Part shown: positions 1 through 8,316 of the stretch, one piece after another
Layout: each line of letters opens with the position of its first letter
How positions within the stretch are numbered: position 1 is the first letter of the stretch
Assembly (NCBI RefSeq): GCF_000346755.1
Contig: NZ_ANNV01000139.1
Coordinates: forward strand, 1 to 63,827
Source: Pseudomonas sp. CBZ-4
GTDB lineage: Bacteria; Pseudomonadota; Gammaproteobacteria; Pseudomonadales; Pseudomonadaceae
Reading direction: 5' to 3'
DNA: 63,827 nucleotides
Program-made: the position numbers and the translations under genes
Notes under the pieces: generated by a model
Database searches by the model: none
The model's input: only the letters and a program-made list of their open reading frames with translations
Told to the model about the DNA's origin: nothing

Positions 1-63
1 CGGTGGGTCAGCTTGCACATCTGCTACTGATACACCGCCATCGCAGGCAAGCCAGCTCCCACA
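1..63. repeat. REP element, right half, cut by window edge
   Basis: Ends in the inverted half ATCGCAGGCAAGCCAGCTCC typical of fluorescent-pseudomonad REP doublets. The matching left half must lie just outside the window. The same element recurs at 1706, 16045, 25389 and 63791. It sits upstream of phoD in intergenic DNA. Confidence 0.85.
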
Positions 64-144
64 TTTAGATCTTCATTGGTCGCAAGATTAGTGTCATCTG
101 CCCGTGTTTAAGTTGTCCTTTTGATCCTCAAGAGGGCACCTCGC

Positions 145-1686
145 ATGAGCCACTTCGATCTCGGCCGTCGCCGTGTGATGCAAGCCGTTGGCGCCGGGCT
201 GTTGCTGCCGGGCCTGGCGCCGGCGGTGATCGCTTCGGTCGAGGACCGCCCGCAACTCACCGATGGCGTGCAGTCCGGCGACTTGCTCGGCGACCGCGCG
301 ATGATCTGGAGCCGCAGCGACCGCCCCGCACGCATGGTGGTGGAGTGGGACACCCGCAGCACGTTCAGCAACCCGCGCAAGTTCATCTCGCCCCTGGCCG
401 ACAACCGCACGGATTTCACCGCCCGCGTCGAGCTCACCGGCCTGCCCGCCGACCAGGCGATTTTCTACCGTGTGCATTTCGAAGACGCCCAGACCGGCGT
501 TGCCAGCGAACCCTGGTTCGGCCACCTGCGCAGCGTGCCGCAACAGCGCCGCGACATCCGTTTTGTGTGGAGCGGCGACACCGTCGGCCAGGGCTTCGGC
601 ATCAACCCGGACATCGGCGGCATGCGCATCTACGAAGCCATGCGCCTGCGCCTGCCGGACTTCTTTATCCACAGCGGCGACACCATCTACGCCGACGGCC
701 CGGTGCCCGCGCAGCTGGTCACCGAAGGCGGGCGCGTGTGGCGTAATATCACCACCGAAGCCAAGAGCAAAGTCGCGGAAACCCTCGACGAATATCGCGG
801 CAATTACCGCTACAACCTGCTGGATGAAAACGTGCGCCGCTTCAATGCCGAGGTGCCGCAGATCTGGCAGTGGGACGATCACGAAGTGGTCAACAACTGG
901 TCGCCGAGCAAGCAGCTCGATGAGCGTTACCAGACCAAGGACATCCACACCCTGGTCGGCCGCGCGCGCCAGGCCTGGCTGGAATATTCACCGATGCGCC
1001 GCCAGGCCGCCGACGGTGGCGGACGGATCTATCGCAAGCTCAGCTACGGGCCGTTGCTCGATGTGTTTGTGCTGGATATGCGCAGTTATCGCGGGCCCAA
1101 CGATGACAACCTGGGCGGCGAAAAAGCCTTCCTTGGCCGTGAGCAACTGGACTGGCTCAAACGTGAGCTCAAGGGCTCGCAGGCGCAGTGGAAAGTGATT
1201 GCCGCCGACATGCCCATCGGCCTTGGCGTGCCGGATGGCGAGGTGAGCCCCGGCGTGCCGCGTTGGGAGGCGATTGCCAACAATGACCCGGGCGCGCCCC
1301 AAGGCCGAGAGCTGGAGATTGCCGAGCTGCTGGGGTTTCTGCGTGCGCAGAAGGTGCGCAACCATGTCTGGCTGACTGCTGATGTGCACTACTGCGCGGC
1401 GCATCACTATCACCCGGATCGGGCGGCGTTCCAGGATTTCGAGCCGTTTTGGGAGTTTGTCGCGGGGCCGTTGAATGCGGGGAGTTTCGGGCCGAATCCG
1501 TTGGATAAGACGTTTGGGCCTGAGGTGGTGTTCGAGAAGGCGCCGCCGGCACAGAACACTTCGCCGTTTGCCGGGTTCCAGTTTTTTGGTGAGGTGCAGA
1601 TTGATGGGCAGACGGCGGAGTTGACGGTGATCTTGCGGGATCTGGATGGGGTCTCGGTGTTCCAGCAAAAACTCCAACCTGTCTGA
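145..1686 (+). CDS. phoD: alkaline phosphatase D family protein (PhoD)
   Basis: Secreted phosphodiesterase/alkaline phosphatase of the PhoD family (513 aa), which releases phosphate from organic phosphoesters using an Fe/Ca metal centre. The start is the ATG at 145, because an AGAGGG ribosome site lies 10 bases upstream and the N-terminus MSHFDLGRRRVMQAVGAG is a Tat signal (RRRVM then a hydrophobic stretch). A TTG at 121 would be less likely. Metal-binding motifs are in order: SGDT near residue 142, HSGDT near 175, WDDHE near 243 and ADVHY near 411. An N-terminal beta-sandwich domain precedes the catalytic domain. It stands alone between two REP elements. I see no clear PHO box, so phosphate control is only inferred from the family. 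Confidence 0.9.
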   Translation: MSHFDLGRRRVMQAVGAGLLLPGLAPAVIASVEDRPQLTDGVQSGDLLGDRAMIWSRSDRPARMVVEWDTRSTFSNPRKFISPLADNRTDFTARVELTGLPADQAIFYRVHFEDAQTGVASEPWFGHLRSVPQQRRDIRFVWSGDTVGQGFGINPDIGGMRIYEAMRLRLPDFFIHSGDTIYADGPVPAQLVTEGGRVWRNITTEAKSKVAETLDEYRGNYRYNLLDENVRRFNAEVPQIWQWDDHEVVNNWSPSKQLDERYQTKDIHTLVGRARQAWLEYSPMRRQAADGGGRIYRKLSYGPLLDVFVLDMRSYRGPNDDNLGGEKAFLGREQLDWLKRELKGSQAQWKVIAADMPIGLGVPDGEVSPGVPRWEAIANNDPGAPQGRELEIAELLGFLRAQKVRNHVWLTADVHYCAAHHYHPDRAAFQDFEPFWEFVAGPLNAGSFGPNPLDKTFGPEVVFEKAPPAQNTSPFAGFQFFGEVQIDGQTAELTVILRDLDGVSVFQQKLQPV

Positions 1687-1705
1687 CTTGGAATGCAATT
1701 AAAAC

Positions 1706-1794
1706 TGTGGGAGCTGGCTTGCCTGCGATAGCGGTGTGTCAGCTTGCACATTGGGTACTGATATAACGCCATCGCAGGCAAGCCAGCTCCCACA
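1706..1794. repeat. REP doublet (inverted pair)
   Basis: Begins TGTGGGAGCTGGCTTGCCTG and ends with its inverted copy GGCAAGCCAGCTCCCACA, separated by a variable loop. It could fold into a long hairpin between the converging ends of phoD and pdxY, where it may act as a transcription barrier. Confidence 0.9.
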
Positions 1795-1825
1795 TAAGAC
1801 CGTTTCCACATTGGGTTTTGTGTAT

Positions 1826-2698
1826 TTATAGGCCGATCGGCGTCGCTTCGAAGCGCACACGCGGATGCGCAATCCGATCCTGAGCCCGCACCAGCTCCAG
1901 CTCGTAACTCGCACACGCCTGGGTTTCCAACAGCACTTCATGCACTGCCGCTGCGGTGAACTCGAAGGCCGCCACCAGGCTGTCGCCCAGTAACACCCGC
2001 GCCAGGAACAACCCCGACGTCAGGTCCCCAACCCCCACCGGCTGACGCGGAAACGCCAGCAACGGCCGGCGCAGGTGCCAGCTGCCGTCGTGGGTCACCA
2101 GCAGCATCTCAAACCCTTCCGGCAACTTGCCCGGATAATCCAAATGTTTAACCAGCACTGCCTTCGGCCCGCGCGCCAACAAGGCCTTGGCCATGGCCAG
2201 GCAATCGAACAGCGACTGCGGCTTGCGCCCGGCAAAGCTGTCCAGCTCCAGCTGGTTGGGGCACAGGAAGTCAGCCATGGCCGCCGCTTCGTCCAGCAGG
2301 AAATCGCTGACTTCCTGCGGCACGATGCAGCCCTTTTCCGGGTGACCCATGACCGGGTCGCAGAGGTACAGGGCCTTGGGGTTGATCGCCTTGATGCGCG
2401 CCACCCCGGTCAGGATCGCCCTGCCCTGATCGGCACTGCCCAGGTAGCCGGACAGCACCGCATCGCAGTTGCCCAACTCGCCAATCGCCGCAATGCCTTC
2501 CACCAGCGCCGGAATCTGCTGCGGCGCCAACACTTCGCCGGCCCACTGGCCATACTGGGTGTGGTTGGAGAACTGCACCGTGTTCAGCGGCCAGACGTTC
2601 ACCCCGACGCGCTGCATGGGGAACACGGCGGCGCTGTTTCCGGCGTGGCCAAAGACCACATGAGACTGGATCGCAAGCAGATGAGGTGTGCGTTTCAT
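1826..2698 (-). CDS. pdxY: pyridoxal kinase PdxY
   Basis: Pyridoxal kinase of the ribokinase superfamily (290 aa, close to the usual 286-290). It phosphorylates pyridoxal with ATP in the vitamin B6 salvage route in the cytoplasm. The N-terminus MKRTPHLLAIQSHVVFGHAG and the following NSAAVFPMQ and LNTVQFSNHTQYG segments are characteristic of PdxY and bind substrate. The C-terminal GVGDLTSGLFLA segment is the anion-hole/ATP site with the catalytic Asp. It is monocistronic and divergent from the DUF3301 gene, with 117 bases between the two starts. Confidence 0.93.
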   Translation of the reverse strand: MKRTPHLLAIQSHVVFGHAGNSAAVFPMQRVGVNVWPLNTVQFSNHTQYGQWAGEVLAPQQIPALVEGIAAIGELGNCDAVLSGYLGSADQGRAILTGVARIKAINPKALYLCDPVMGHPEKGCIVPQEVSDFLLDEAAAMADFLCPNQLELDSFAGRKPQSLFDCLAMAKALLARGPKAVLVKHLDYPGKLPEGFEMLLVTHDGSWHLRRPLLAFPRQPVGVGDLTSGLFLARVLLGDSLVAAFEFTAAAVHEVLLETQACASYELELVRAQDRIAHPRVRFEATPIGL

Positions 2699-2815
2699 GC
2701 AGGGAATGTCCGTAAAGCCATTGAGATTCTGGCCGCGCAGTATGCGACTAAACGCAGCCTGTACGACAGACCGGCGACACAGTTAAGCTGCTCTCACTTT
2801 GTTGGAGTTTTTCGC

Positions 2816-3211
2816 ATGCTGACCCTGGGAAATATCTTCGTGTTGATGCTGCTGGCGACCGGCGCCGCCTGGGTGTGGCACAACCACGGCCTGCGCGAGC
2901 GCGCGCTGGAGCGGGTCAAGCAGCATTGCGCCAAGCTCGACATCGAACTGCTCGATGGCGCCGTGGCGCTCAAGCGCATCGGGTTTGTGAAGGATGCCAA
3001 GGGCCGCCGGCGCCTGGCACGCATCTACAATTTCGAGTTCACCGTGACCGGCGAAAGCCGTCATCCGGGGACCATCACCCAATTCGGCGCCCACAGCGCG
3101 CAGATCGAACTGGCGCCCTACCCGTTCGAGATCAAGACGCCGCTGCCCAGCGCCGACGTGATCGAGCTGAGCCAATGGCGCCAGGACCACGCCAGCAAGA
3201 ACCGTCACTGA
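2816..3211 (+). CDS. DUF3301 domain-containing membrane-anchored protein
   Basis: Small protein of 131 aa with one N-terminal transmembrane segment (about residues 4-20) followed by a basic, soluble domain of the DUF3301 family, known from gamma-proteobacteria without assigned function. The ATG at 2816 is preceded by TTGGAG (2800-2805). Its end overlaps the 3' end of the convergent COG0523 GTPase gene by 7 bases. No catalytic motif is visible. Confidence 0.8.
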   Translation: MLTLGNIFVLMLLATGAAWVWHNHGLRERALERVKQHCAKLDIELLDGAVALKRIGFVKDAKGRRRLARIYNFEFTVTGESRHPGTITQFGAHSAQIELAPYPFEIKTPLPSADVIELSQWRQDHASKNRH

Positions 3212-4179
3212 CGACAGGCGGCCAGCGCGGCCTGTAGCGCCGCCACGTCCTGTGGCGCGCTGAAGATCAATTCGATACGTGAATCGCGACGCCATTCGCT
3301 GGGTTGCCAGGTGAGCGGGCTGTTATCCACCGCGTTGGCGCTGAGCCAGCCTTCGCCGCTGTGGATAACCAGTTTGGCGCGGCGCCATTCAAGGCCTGTG
3401 AGCCACTGATGCAGGCGCTCGGCGTTAAATCGCTGGCTCGGGTGCCAGCGCCAACCGATGCTCCAGCCGCCTTCCTGGGCCTGACTCAGGCAGATAGGCA
3501 GCGCGGGGTCGCTCCAGATCGCCGGCATTTGCGCCAACCCTTTGGGCCCGTCGAAGTTATCCACAGCCCCGTACCCTTGGGCATTCAAGCCTGGCAACTG
3601 TTTGAGGGGCATGTGCGCCTGGCGCGTCCAGTAGAGCGGGCAATCGGGTAACTGCCGTTCGATGGCCTGGCGTTGTGCGGCATCCAGCCCTTCATCCTTG
3701 TTCAACACCAACAACCCCGCACTGGCCAGCGCTTCTTGTTGCGCCTGCGGCAAGGGTTTACCGGCCGCCAGGGCCTGGGCATCCAGTACCAGTACGCACG
3801 GCTGAACTGCCAGCACGGCCTGCCACGGCGCCGCCTTGAGTTGCTTGAGCAACTGCGCGGGATGGCCCAGCCCCGACGGTTCGATAAACAGCCGATCCGG
3901 CTTGGCCTTACGCAGCAAACGGCCCAGGCCGACCTGGAACGGTGCGCCATTCACACAGCACAAGCAGCCGCCGGCGACTTCGCCCAAGGCAATGCCGTCG
4001 TCGTCCAGGGTCAGTAGCGCGGCGTCCAGGCCAATCTGCCCAAACTCATTGATCAGCACGGCCCAACGTTCGTTGGCCGGGCGTTGGGCGAGCAGGTGCT
4101 TGATCAGGCTGGTCTTGCCGGCGCCCAGGGGACCGGCAATCACGTGAGTGGGAATGTTCTGCAACATGGAAGGCATCAT
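3205..4179 (-). CDS. COG0523/G3E family GTPase (second copy)
   Basis: P-loop GTPase of the G3E/COG0523 (CobW-like) family, 324 aa, a group of metallochaperones that deliver zinc, cobalt or nickel. Visible motifs are Walker A GPLGAGKT near residues 16-23, the metal-binding CxCC in GGCLCC, IEPSGLGHP, and the base-specificity motif NKDE. The start is uncertain: ATGs at 4179, 4176 and 4167 are in frame, and none has a strong ribosome site. It lies 32 bases after the DUF1826 gene on the same strand, so it is probably the last gene of the dksA2-zigA zinc-starvation operon. Its metal is inferred from that context. Confidence 0.85.
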   Translation of the reverse strand: MMPSMLQNIPTHVIAGPLGAGKTSLIKHLLAQRPANERWAVLINEFGQIGLDAALLTLDDDGIALGEVAGGCLCCVNGAPFQVGLGRLLRKAKPDRLFIEPSGLGHPAQLLKQLKAAPWQAVLAVQPCVLVLDAQALAAGKPLPQAQQEALASAGLLVLNKDEGLDAAQRQAIERQLPDCPLYWTRQAHMPLKQLPGLNAQGYGAVDNFDGPKGLAQMPAIWSDPALPICLSQAQEGGWSIGWRWHPSQRFNAERLHQWLTGLEWRRAKLVIHSGEGWLSANAVDNSPLTWQPSEWRRDSRIELIFSAPQDVAALQAALAACRQ

Positions 4180-4211
4180 TCAGGCCGTGTAGAGGGTTTG
4201 ATCCTACGCGG

Positions 4212-4856
4212 TTATGCGAGCCAATCCAGCGTCAGGATCAAGCGGCGCTCGTCCGCTTTTAATGCCGGTGAACGATGGATCAGGCCATGGCCTTCGTTAC
4301 CGTGCCACTTGGAGCCCTTGAGCAGCGCGACTTCGCCGCAGTGGATCTGCTCGATGCGCTCGCTCGGTTCGGCATCGGCCTGACTCAGCTGGCGACGATC
4401 CATCACCCCTTCGCGCAACCACTGGCTGCCAATGCCGGCGTAGGTGGTGATCAACCGCACCGGCACGTGATCGACGTGAAAACGCGGGCACATGGCCTTG
4501 TCCAACAGGCGCAAGCGCACGCCAATGCGCTTGGCGCCCAGCAGGCAGGCGAATGCGCTGACCAGCCACGAGACATCGGCGATAAAGCCCTCATAGCCTT
4601 CAAGATCACGGCAACTGGACGCCAGGTCCTGCAAATTCGGCACAGCATCTTCGCTGTCGAGTTCGACCACCATGGAATCGGCCAACGGCTCGTTGAGCGA
4701 TACGAGCAAGGCGCCGAACTCGGCGATGTGCAGGGGCAATTGGCGCTGCCACAGCGCCAGGTTCACGCCGTCTTCGAGGATATCGGACAGGGCCAACGGG
4801 GTTTCCCCGCGGGTCTGGCGAATCACGGGACGCAGGGGGATTACCGGGGCGAGCAT
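4212..4856 (-). CDS. DUF1826 domain-containing protein
   Basis: Protein of 214 aa of the DUF1826 family, often found next to COG0523 GTPases in proteobacteria. Its start codon overlaps the zigA stop (ATGA at 4853-4856 read on the minus strand), which suggests translational coupling. It has a His/Asp-rich middle (FHVDHVPVRLITTY, GSKWHGNEGHGLIHRSP), so an iron- or zinc-binding cupin-like fold is possible, but no activity is established. Its place inside the Zur block suggests a role in zinc limitation. Confidence 0.8.
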   Translation of the reverse strand: MLAPVIPLRPVIRQTRGETPLALSDILEDGVNLALWQRQLPLHIAEFGALLVSLNEPLADSMVVELDSEDAVPNLQDLASSCRDLEGYEGFIADVSWLVSAFACLLGAKRIGVRLRLLDKAMCPRFHVDHVPVRLITTYAGIGSQWLREGVMDRRQLSQADAEPSERIEQIHCGEVALLKGSKWHGNEGHGLIHRSPALKADERRLILTLDWLA

Positions 4857-6064
4857 CAGGCAGCTGCCTCCTCATACCAAGGGCCAAAAGGATCGGCCAG
4901 CAAGCGCCAACCTTCGACGCCCAGGGCCATTTCTTCATCGTTGAGCAGGCAGGCGTCCAGTTCGGCGCGCATGGCGGCGAAGTCGATGTTCTGCCCGATA
5001 AACACCAGTTCCTGGCGGCAGTCGCCGGTGCTCAGTTGCCAGTTGCCCATGATCGCCGCGACGTTTTCTTCGTCCTGCGGCCACTGGCTTTTGGGCACGA
5101 AGCGCCACCAGCGTCCGGCAAAACCATGGCGCATCAGGCCACCGGCCTGGGACCAGCTGCCGGCGTCCTGGTGCTTGCTGGCCAGCCAGAAAAAGCCCTT
5201 GGAGCGCAGCAGTTTGCCGTTGACCCAAGGGCGGTCGATGAAGTCGAAAAAACGCTGCGGATGGAACGGCCGGCGCGCGCGGTAAGCGGTGGAGGCGATG
5301 CCGTACTCTTCGGTTTCCGGCACATGTTCGCCGCGCAATTCCTGCAACCAGCCCGGAGCCTGGGCCGCACGTTCGAAGTCGAAGCGCCCGGTATTGAGGA
5401 TCTTGTGCAGCGGCACTTCGCCCATGACCATCGGGATGATTTCGGCCTGGGCGTTGAGGCGTTCGAGGATCGCCATCAGCTCTTCGCGTTCGCGGCTGCT
5501 GATCAGGTCGATCTTGCTGATCAGGATCACGTCGGCGAATTCGATCTGTTCGATCAGCAGGTCGGTGATCGAACGCTCATCTTCTTCGCCGAGGGTTTCG
5601 CCGCGTGAGGCGAGGCTTTCGGCGGCCTGGTAGTCGAGCAGGAAGTTCATGCCATCGACCACGGTGACCATGGTGTCCAGGCGGGCGATATCAGCCAGGC
5701 TTTGCTCGTTTTCATCGCGAAAGGTGAAGGTTTCCGCCACCGGCAATGGCTCGGAAATGCCGGTGGACTCGATCAGCAGGTAATCGAAACGACCTTCCTT
5801 GGCGAGTTTTCCCACTTCCAGCAGCAAGTCTTCACGCAAGGTGCAGCAGATGCAGCCGTTGCTCATCTCCACCAGCTTTTCTTCGGCGCGGTTGAGGGTG
5901 ACGTCGCGCTGGACTTCGCTGCCGTCGATGTTGATTTCGCTCATATCGTTGACGATCACCGCCACCCGCAGGTTTTCGCGGTTGCGCAGGACGTAGTTGA
6001 GCAGCGTGCTTTTACCGGCGCCGAGAAAGCCGGACAACACAGTAACGGGGAGACGATTGGGCAT
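4856..6064 (-). CDS. zigA: zinc-responsive COG0523 GTPase ZigA
   Basis: GTP-binding zinc metallochaperone of 402 aa, matching ZigA-type COG0523 proteins induced by Zur when zinc is scarce. Walker A is SGFLGAGKST (residues 11-20), followed by the metal motif CICC at 71-74, IESTGISEP (Walker B region) and SKID in place of NKxD. The C-terminal CobW_C domain holds the final 100 or so residues. The frame runs further upstream, but the ATG at 6064 gives the family N-terminus MPNRLPVTVLSG and has a GAGGAA ribosome site. It follows dksA2 by 25 bases and couples to the DUF1826 gene. A role in supplying zinc to enzymes under starvation is family knowledge. Confidence 0.92.
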   Translation of the reverse strand: MPNRLPVTVLSGFLGAGKSTLLNYVLRNRENLRVAVIVNDMSEINIDGSEVQRDVTLNRAEEKLVEMSNGCICCTLREDLLLEVGKLAKEGRFDYLLIESTGISEPLPVAETFTFRDENEQSLADIARLDTMVTVVDGMNFLLDYQAAESLASRGETLGEEDERSITDLLIEQIEFADVILISKIDLISSREREELMAILERLNAQAEIIPMVMGEVPLHKILNTGRFDFERAAQAPGWLQELRGEHVPETEEYGIASTAYRARRPFHPQRFFDFIDRPWVNGKLLRSKGFFWLASKHQDAGSWSQAGGLMRHGFAGRWWRFVPKSQWPQDEENVAAIMGNWQLSTGDCRQELVFIGQNIDFAAMRAELDACLLNDEEMALGVEGWRLLADPFGPWYEEAAA

Positions 6065-6089
6065 CAGGTATTCCTCATCAGGTGGCCGG

Positions 6090-6494
6090 TCAAATCGTCC
6101 GTTTATGGCGTTCGCGCAGCTCTTCACGTTCTTTGGCTTCGATACACAGGGTGGCGGTAGGACGCAGCAACAAGCGCTGTAGGCCGATGGGCTCGCCGGT
6201 TTCACGGCACCAGCCGTATTCGCCACGGGCGAGCAGTTCGAAGGCGTCGTCGATCTTGTCCAGCAGCTTCTTTTCGCGCTCCAGCAGGCGCAGCTGCCAT
6301 TGCCGTTGTTCTTCGGCGCTGCCCACGTCGGCGGGGTCGCTGTTGGGCTCCTGCTCGCGCAACAACTGGAACTCGGCGTCGATGCGCGCTTGCAGCTCAT
6401 TGCGCTGGGCCAACAGCAGTTCGCGGAAGAAGCCTTGCTGGGCTTCGTTCATGTAGTCGGCGGGCGGTTGGGCCAGCAGGTCTTGTCTAGTCAT
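6090..6494 (-). CDS. dksA2: zinc-independent DksA paralogue DksA2
   Basis: RNA polymerase secondary-channel regulator of 134 aa that works with ppGpp in the stringent response. Canonical DksA has four zinc-finger cysteines. Here the finger reads WCRETGEP...LCIEAKE, so the second Cys of each pair is replaced (Thr and Ala), the C-T-C-A pattern of the zinc-independent paralogue DksA2. A coiled-coil arm precedes it. It is first in a leftward operon with zigA, and the perfect Zur palindrome at 6529-6541 lies 35 bases upstream of the ATG, which fits replacement of zinc-dependent DksA during zinc starvation. Confidence 0.93.
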   Translation of the reverse strand: MTRQDLLAQPPADYMNEAQQGFFRELLLAQRNELQARIDAEFQLLREQEPNSDPADVGSAEEQRQWQLRLLEREKKLLDKIDDAFELLARGEYGWCRETGEPIGLQRLLLRPTATLCIEAKEREELRERHKRTI

Positions 6495-6528
6495 GGGGAG
6501 CGGGTCACGGGTCAGGCTGTGCTTTTAT

Positions 6529-6541
6529 GTTATAGTATAAC
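6529..6541. promoter_or_regulatory. Zur box (perfect 13-bp palindrome)
   Basis: GTTATAGTATAAC, an exact inverted repeat around one central base that fits the pseudomonad Zur operator. It lies in the divergent region between dksA2 (leftward) and the small secreted protein gene (rightward), so one site could repress both when zinc is plentiful. A mirror copy is at 8272. Confidence 0.85.
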
Positions 6542-6620
6542 AATACAAATAAGCCAATCCCCCTTGCTCGCCACGACGAAGGGCGCAATGCTTGAGCACT
6601 TTCCAGCCTTGAGAAACCTT

Positions 6621-6989
6621 ATGAAATACCTGGCGTGCGCCCTGTTATTGGCCGTGGCAGGCCCGGCCTGCGCCCAAGTGCCGAGCCTGCTGGCGAAGTG
6701 CACGCGCAGCGCCAACCTGCTGGCCTGCGTGGACCCGCAAGGCAATGCCTACAGCGTGGCGACGGTCGGCAGCACCACGTATTTGCGCGGTTTCGAGGTG
6801 CTCGGCAAACGCCGCTGGGCACAAACCAACAGCCGTTATGGGCAACTGACGTTCTTTACCGGGCTGGCCTCGGACGGTGAGGCGTGGGTGGGCTACACAC
6901 GGCGTGTGGGCTGGACCACGATCAACCGGTTTTCCAGTTCCGGTGGTTCCAGCGCCAAGTTCACCTGCAGCCGGATCACCGGCTGTTAG
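6621..6989 (+). CDS. small secreted cysteine-containing protein of unknown function
   Basis: Protein of 122 aa with a type I signal peptide (MKYLACALLLAVAGPACA, cleavage before QVPS). The mature part has four Cys in two pairs (CTRSANLLAC and CSRITGC) that could form disulfides in the periplasm, plus a short beta-rich middle. I chose the ATG at 6621. An in-frame ATG at 6588 is possible but would place an odd charged segment before the signal peptide. The gene is divergent from dksA2 across a Zur box. P. aeruginosa has a small gene at the equivalent place between dksA2 and amiA. Its stop overlaps the convergent amiA end by 4 bases. Function unknown. Confidence 0.75.
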   Translation: MKYLACALLLAVAGPACAQVPSLLAKCTRSANLLACVDPQGNAYSVATVGSTTYLRGFEVLGKRRWAQTNSRYGQLTFFTGLASDGEAWVGYTRRVGWTTINRFSSSGGSSAKFTCSRITGC

Positions 6990-8188
6990 ACCTGGCCGTT
7001 CTGCTGCTCCTGAACCCAGGCCATGTAGCTATTCATCGGTGGGTTCTTCTGGAAATACTTCTTCAACCCGTCGAACAAACCATCCGCGACCGCCTGTTGA
7101 TGACGCGCCGTGACCAGACGCTCAGCGTCGCGGGTATTGGAGATAAACCCGGTCTCCACCAGGATCGACGGCACGTCCGGTGACTTGAGCACCGCGAATC
7201 CAGCCTGCTCCACGCGCTTCTGATGCAGGGTGGTGATGCCTTCCAGGCTGCCCAGGATCGAGCTGCCCAGTTGCAGGCTGGAGGCGATGGTGGCGTTCAT
7301 CGACATATCCAGAATCACCCCGGCCAACATCGGGTCCTTGTCCTTGAGATTGAGCAGCGTGGTGGCGCCCAGCAAATCCGCACCGTTCTCACGCTGCGCC
7401 ATGAAACGCGCCGTGGCCGACGTCGCGCCCCCTTCCGACAACGCATACACCGACGCTCCCGACGCGGTCAGCCGTGGCGCGGCATCCGCATGCACCGAGA
7501 TGAACATATCGGCCTTGTGCTGACGGGCGATATCCACGCGTTTGCGCAGCGGTACGAAGAAGTCATCGTTGCGCACCAACTTCACGTCAAAGCCCTTCTC
7601 ACGCTTCAAACGCTTGGCCAGCAACTGGGCGATGGACAACACCACGTCTTTTTCGCGCTGGCCTTTGGAGCCGATGGCACCCGGGTCTTTACCGCCGTGG
7701 CCGGGGTCGACCACCACGATGATGTCGCGCTTGGGGTGCGCCTTGTCCGTGATGGGCGCGGGCTCAGCGGCGATTTGCCGAGGCGCGTGGGTGCCGCTGG
7801 TCAAGTCCAGCACCAGGCGATGACCTTGGCCATCCTGCGGCGGCAATAGAAAGCTGTTGAGCTGCATCGGCGCCGCCAGGTCCAGCACGATGCGCGTGTC
7901 CGCCTTGCCGAAATGCCCCGAGCGGATCGACGTGATGCCGCTGTTCTTCAAGGCCAACTGCGAAAAATCACCACTGAGCCCGGCGCCGCTCAGGTCGATG
8001 ATCAAGCGTTCCGGCGAAGTCAGGGAAAAGGTCTTGTACTGCACCGGCCCGCTGAGGTCGAACACCAAGCGCAGCTTGTCCGCCGAGCGCCACAGGCGCG
8101 CATTGCTGATCTGCGTGGCGTGGGCGGCAAACGGCAAGGTGAACAACGGGCTGACCAGGAGCAGGTTGAGGAGCTGACGTCTGTGCAT
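6986..8188 (-). CDS. amiA: N-acetylmuramoyl-L-alanine amidase (zinc-starvation paralogue)
   Basis: Periplasmic cell-wall amidase of 400 aa that cuts the bond between MurNAc and the stem peptide. It has an N-terminal signal peptide with a twin-Arg-like start (MHRRQLLNLLLVSP), an AMIN peptidoglycan/septum-targeting domain at about residues 28-125, and an Amidase_3 domain at about 175-385 with the zinc ligand in DPGHGGKDPGAIG, the SVHAD His and the catalytic Glu in LVETGFISN. It diverges from folE2 with a perfect Zur palindrome between them, which suggests it backs up the housekeeping amidase when zinc is low. How it works with little zinc is not visible. Confidence 0.92.
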   Translation of the reverse strand: MHRRQLLNLLLVSPLFTLPFAAHATQISNARLWRSADKLRLVFDLSGPVQYKTFSLTSPERLIIDLSGAGLSGDFSQLALKNSGITSIRSGHFGKADTRIVLDLAAPMQLNSFLLPPQDGQGHRLVLDLTSGTHAPRQIAAEPAPITDKAHPKRDIIVVVDPGHGGKDPGAIGSKGQREKDVVLSIAQLLAKRLKREKGFDVKLVRNDDFFVPLRKRVDIARQHKADMFISVHADAAPRLTASGASVYALSEGGATSATARFMAQRENGADLLGATTLLNLKDKDPMLAGVILDMSMNATIASSLQLGSSILGSLEGITTLHQKRVEQAGFAVLKSPDVPSILVETGFISNTRDAERLVTARHQQAVADGLFDGLKKYFQKNPPMNSYMAWVQEQQNGQV

Positions 8189-8271
8189 GACAAATACCGC
8201 AGATAAAGGAGCGTCCGTACTCGACAGGGCTGAAAAAAGGCTGGAGCAGAATATTCATCGTCGATGCTATT

Positions 8272-8284
8272 GTTATACTATAAC
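8272..8284. promoter_or_regulatory. Zur box (perfect 13-bp palindrome)
   Basis: GTTATACTATAAC, the exact reverse complement of the site at 6529-6541. It lies between amiA (leftward, 84 bases to its ATG) and folE2 (rightward, 33 bases), so both transcription units probably share it. Confidence 0.85.
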
Positions 8285-8316
8285 ATGTCTAATTATTACC
8301 AACGATGGACCTGCTT

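Noticed and set aside
6300..6620. Upstream in-frame extension of the small secreted protein gene
   Set aside because: It would run through the Zur box and antisense to dksA2; the signal peptide begins at 6621.
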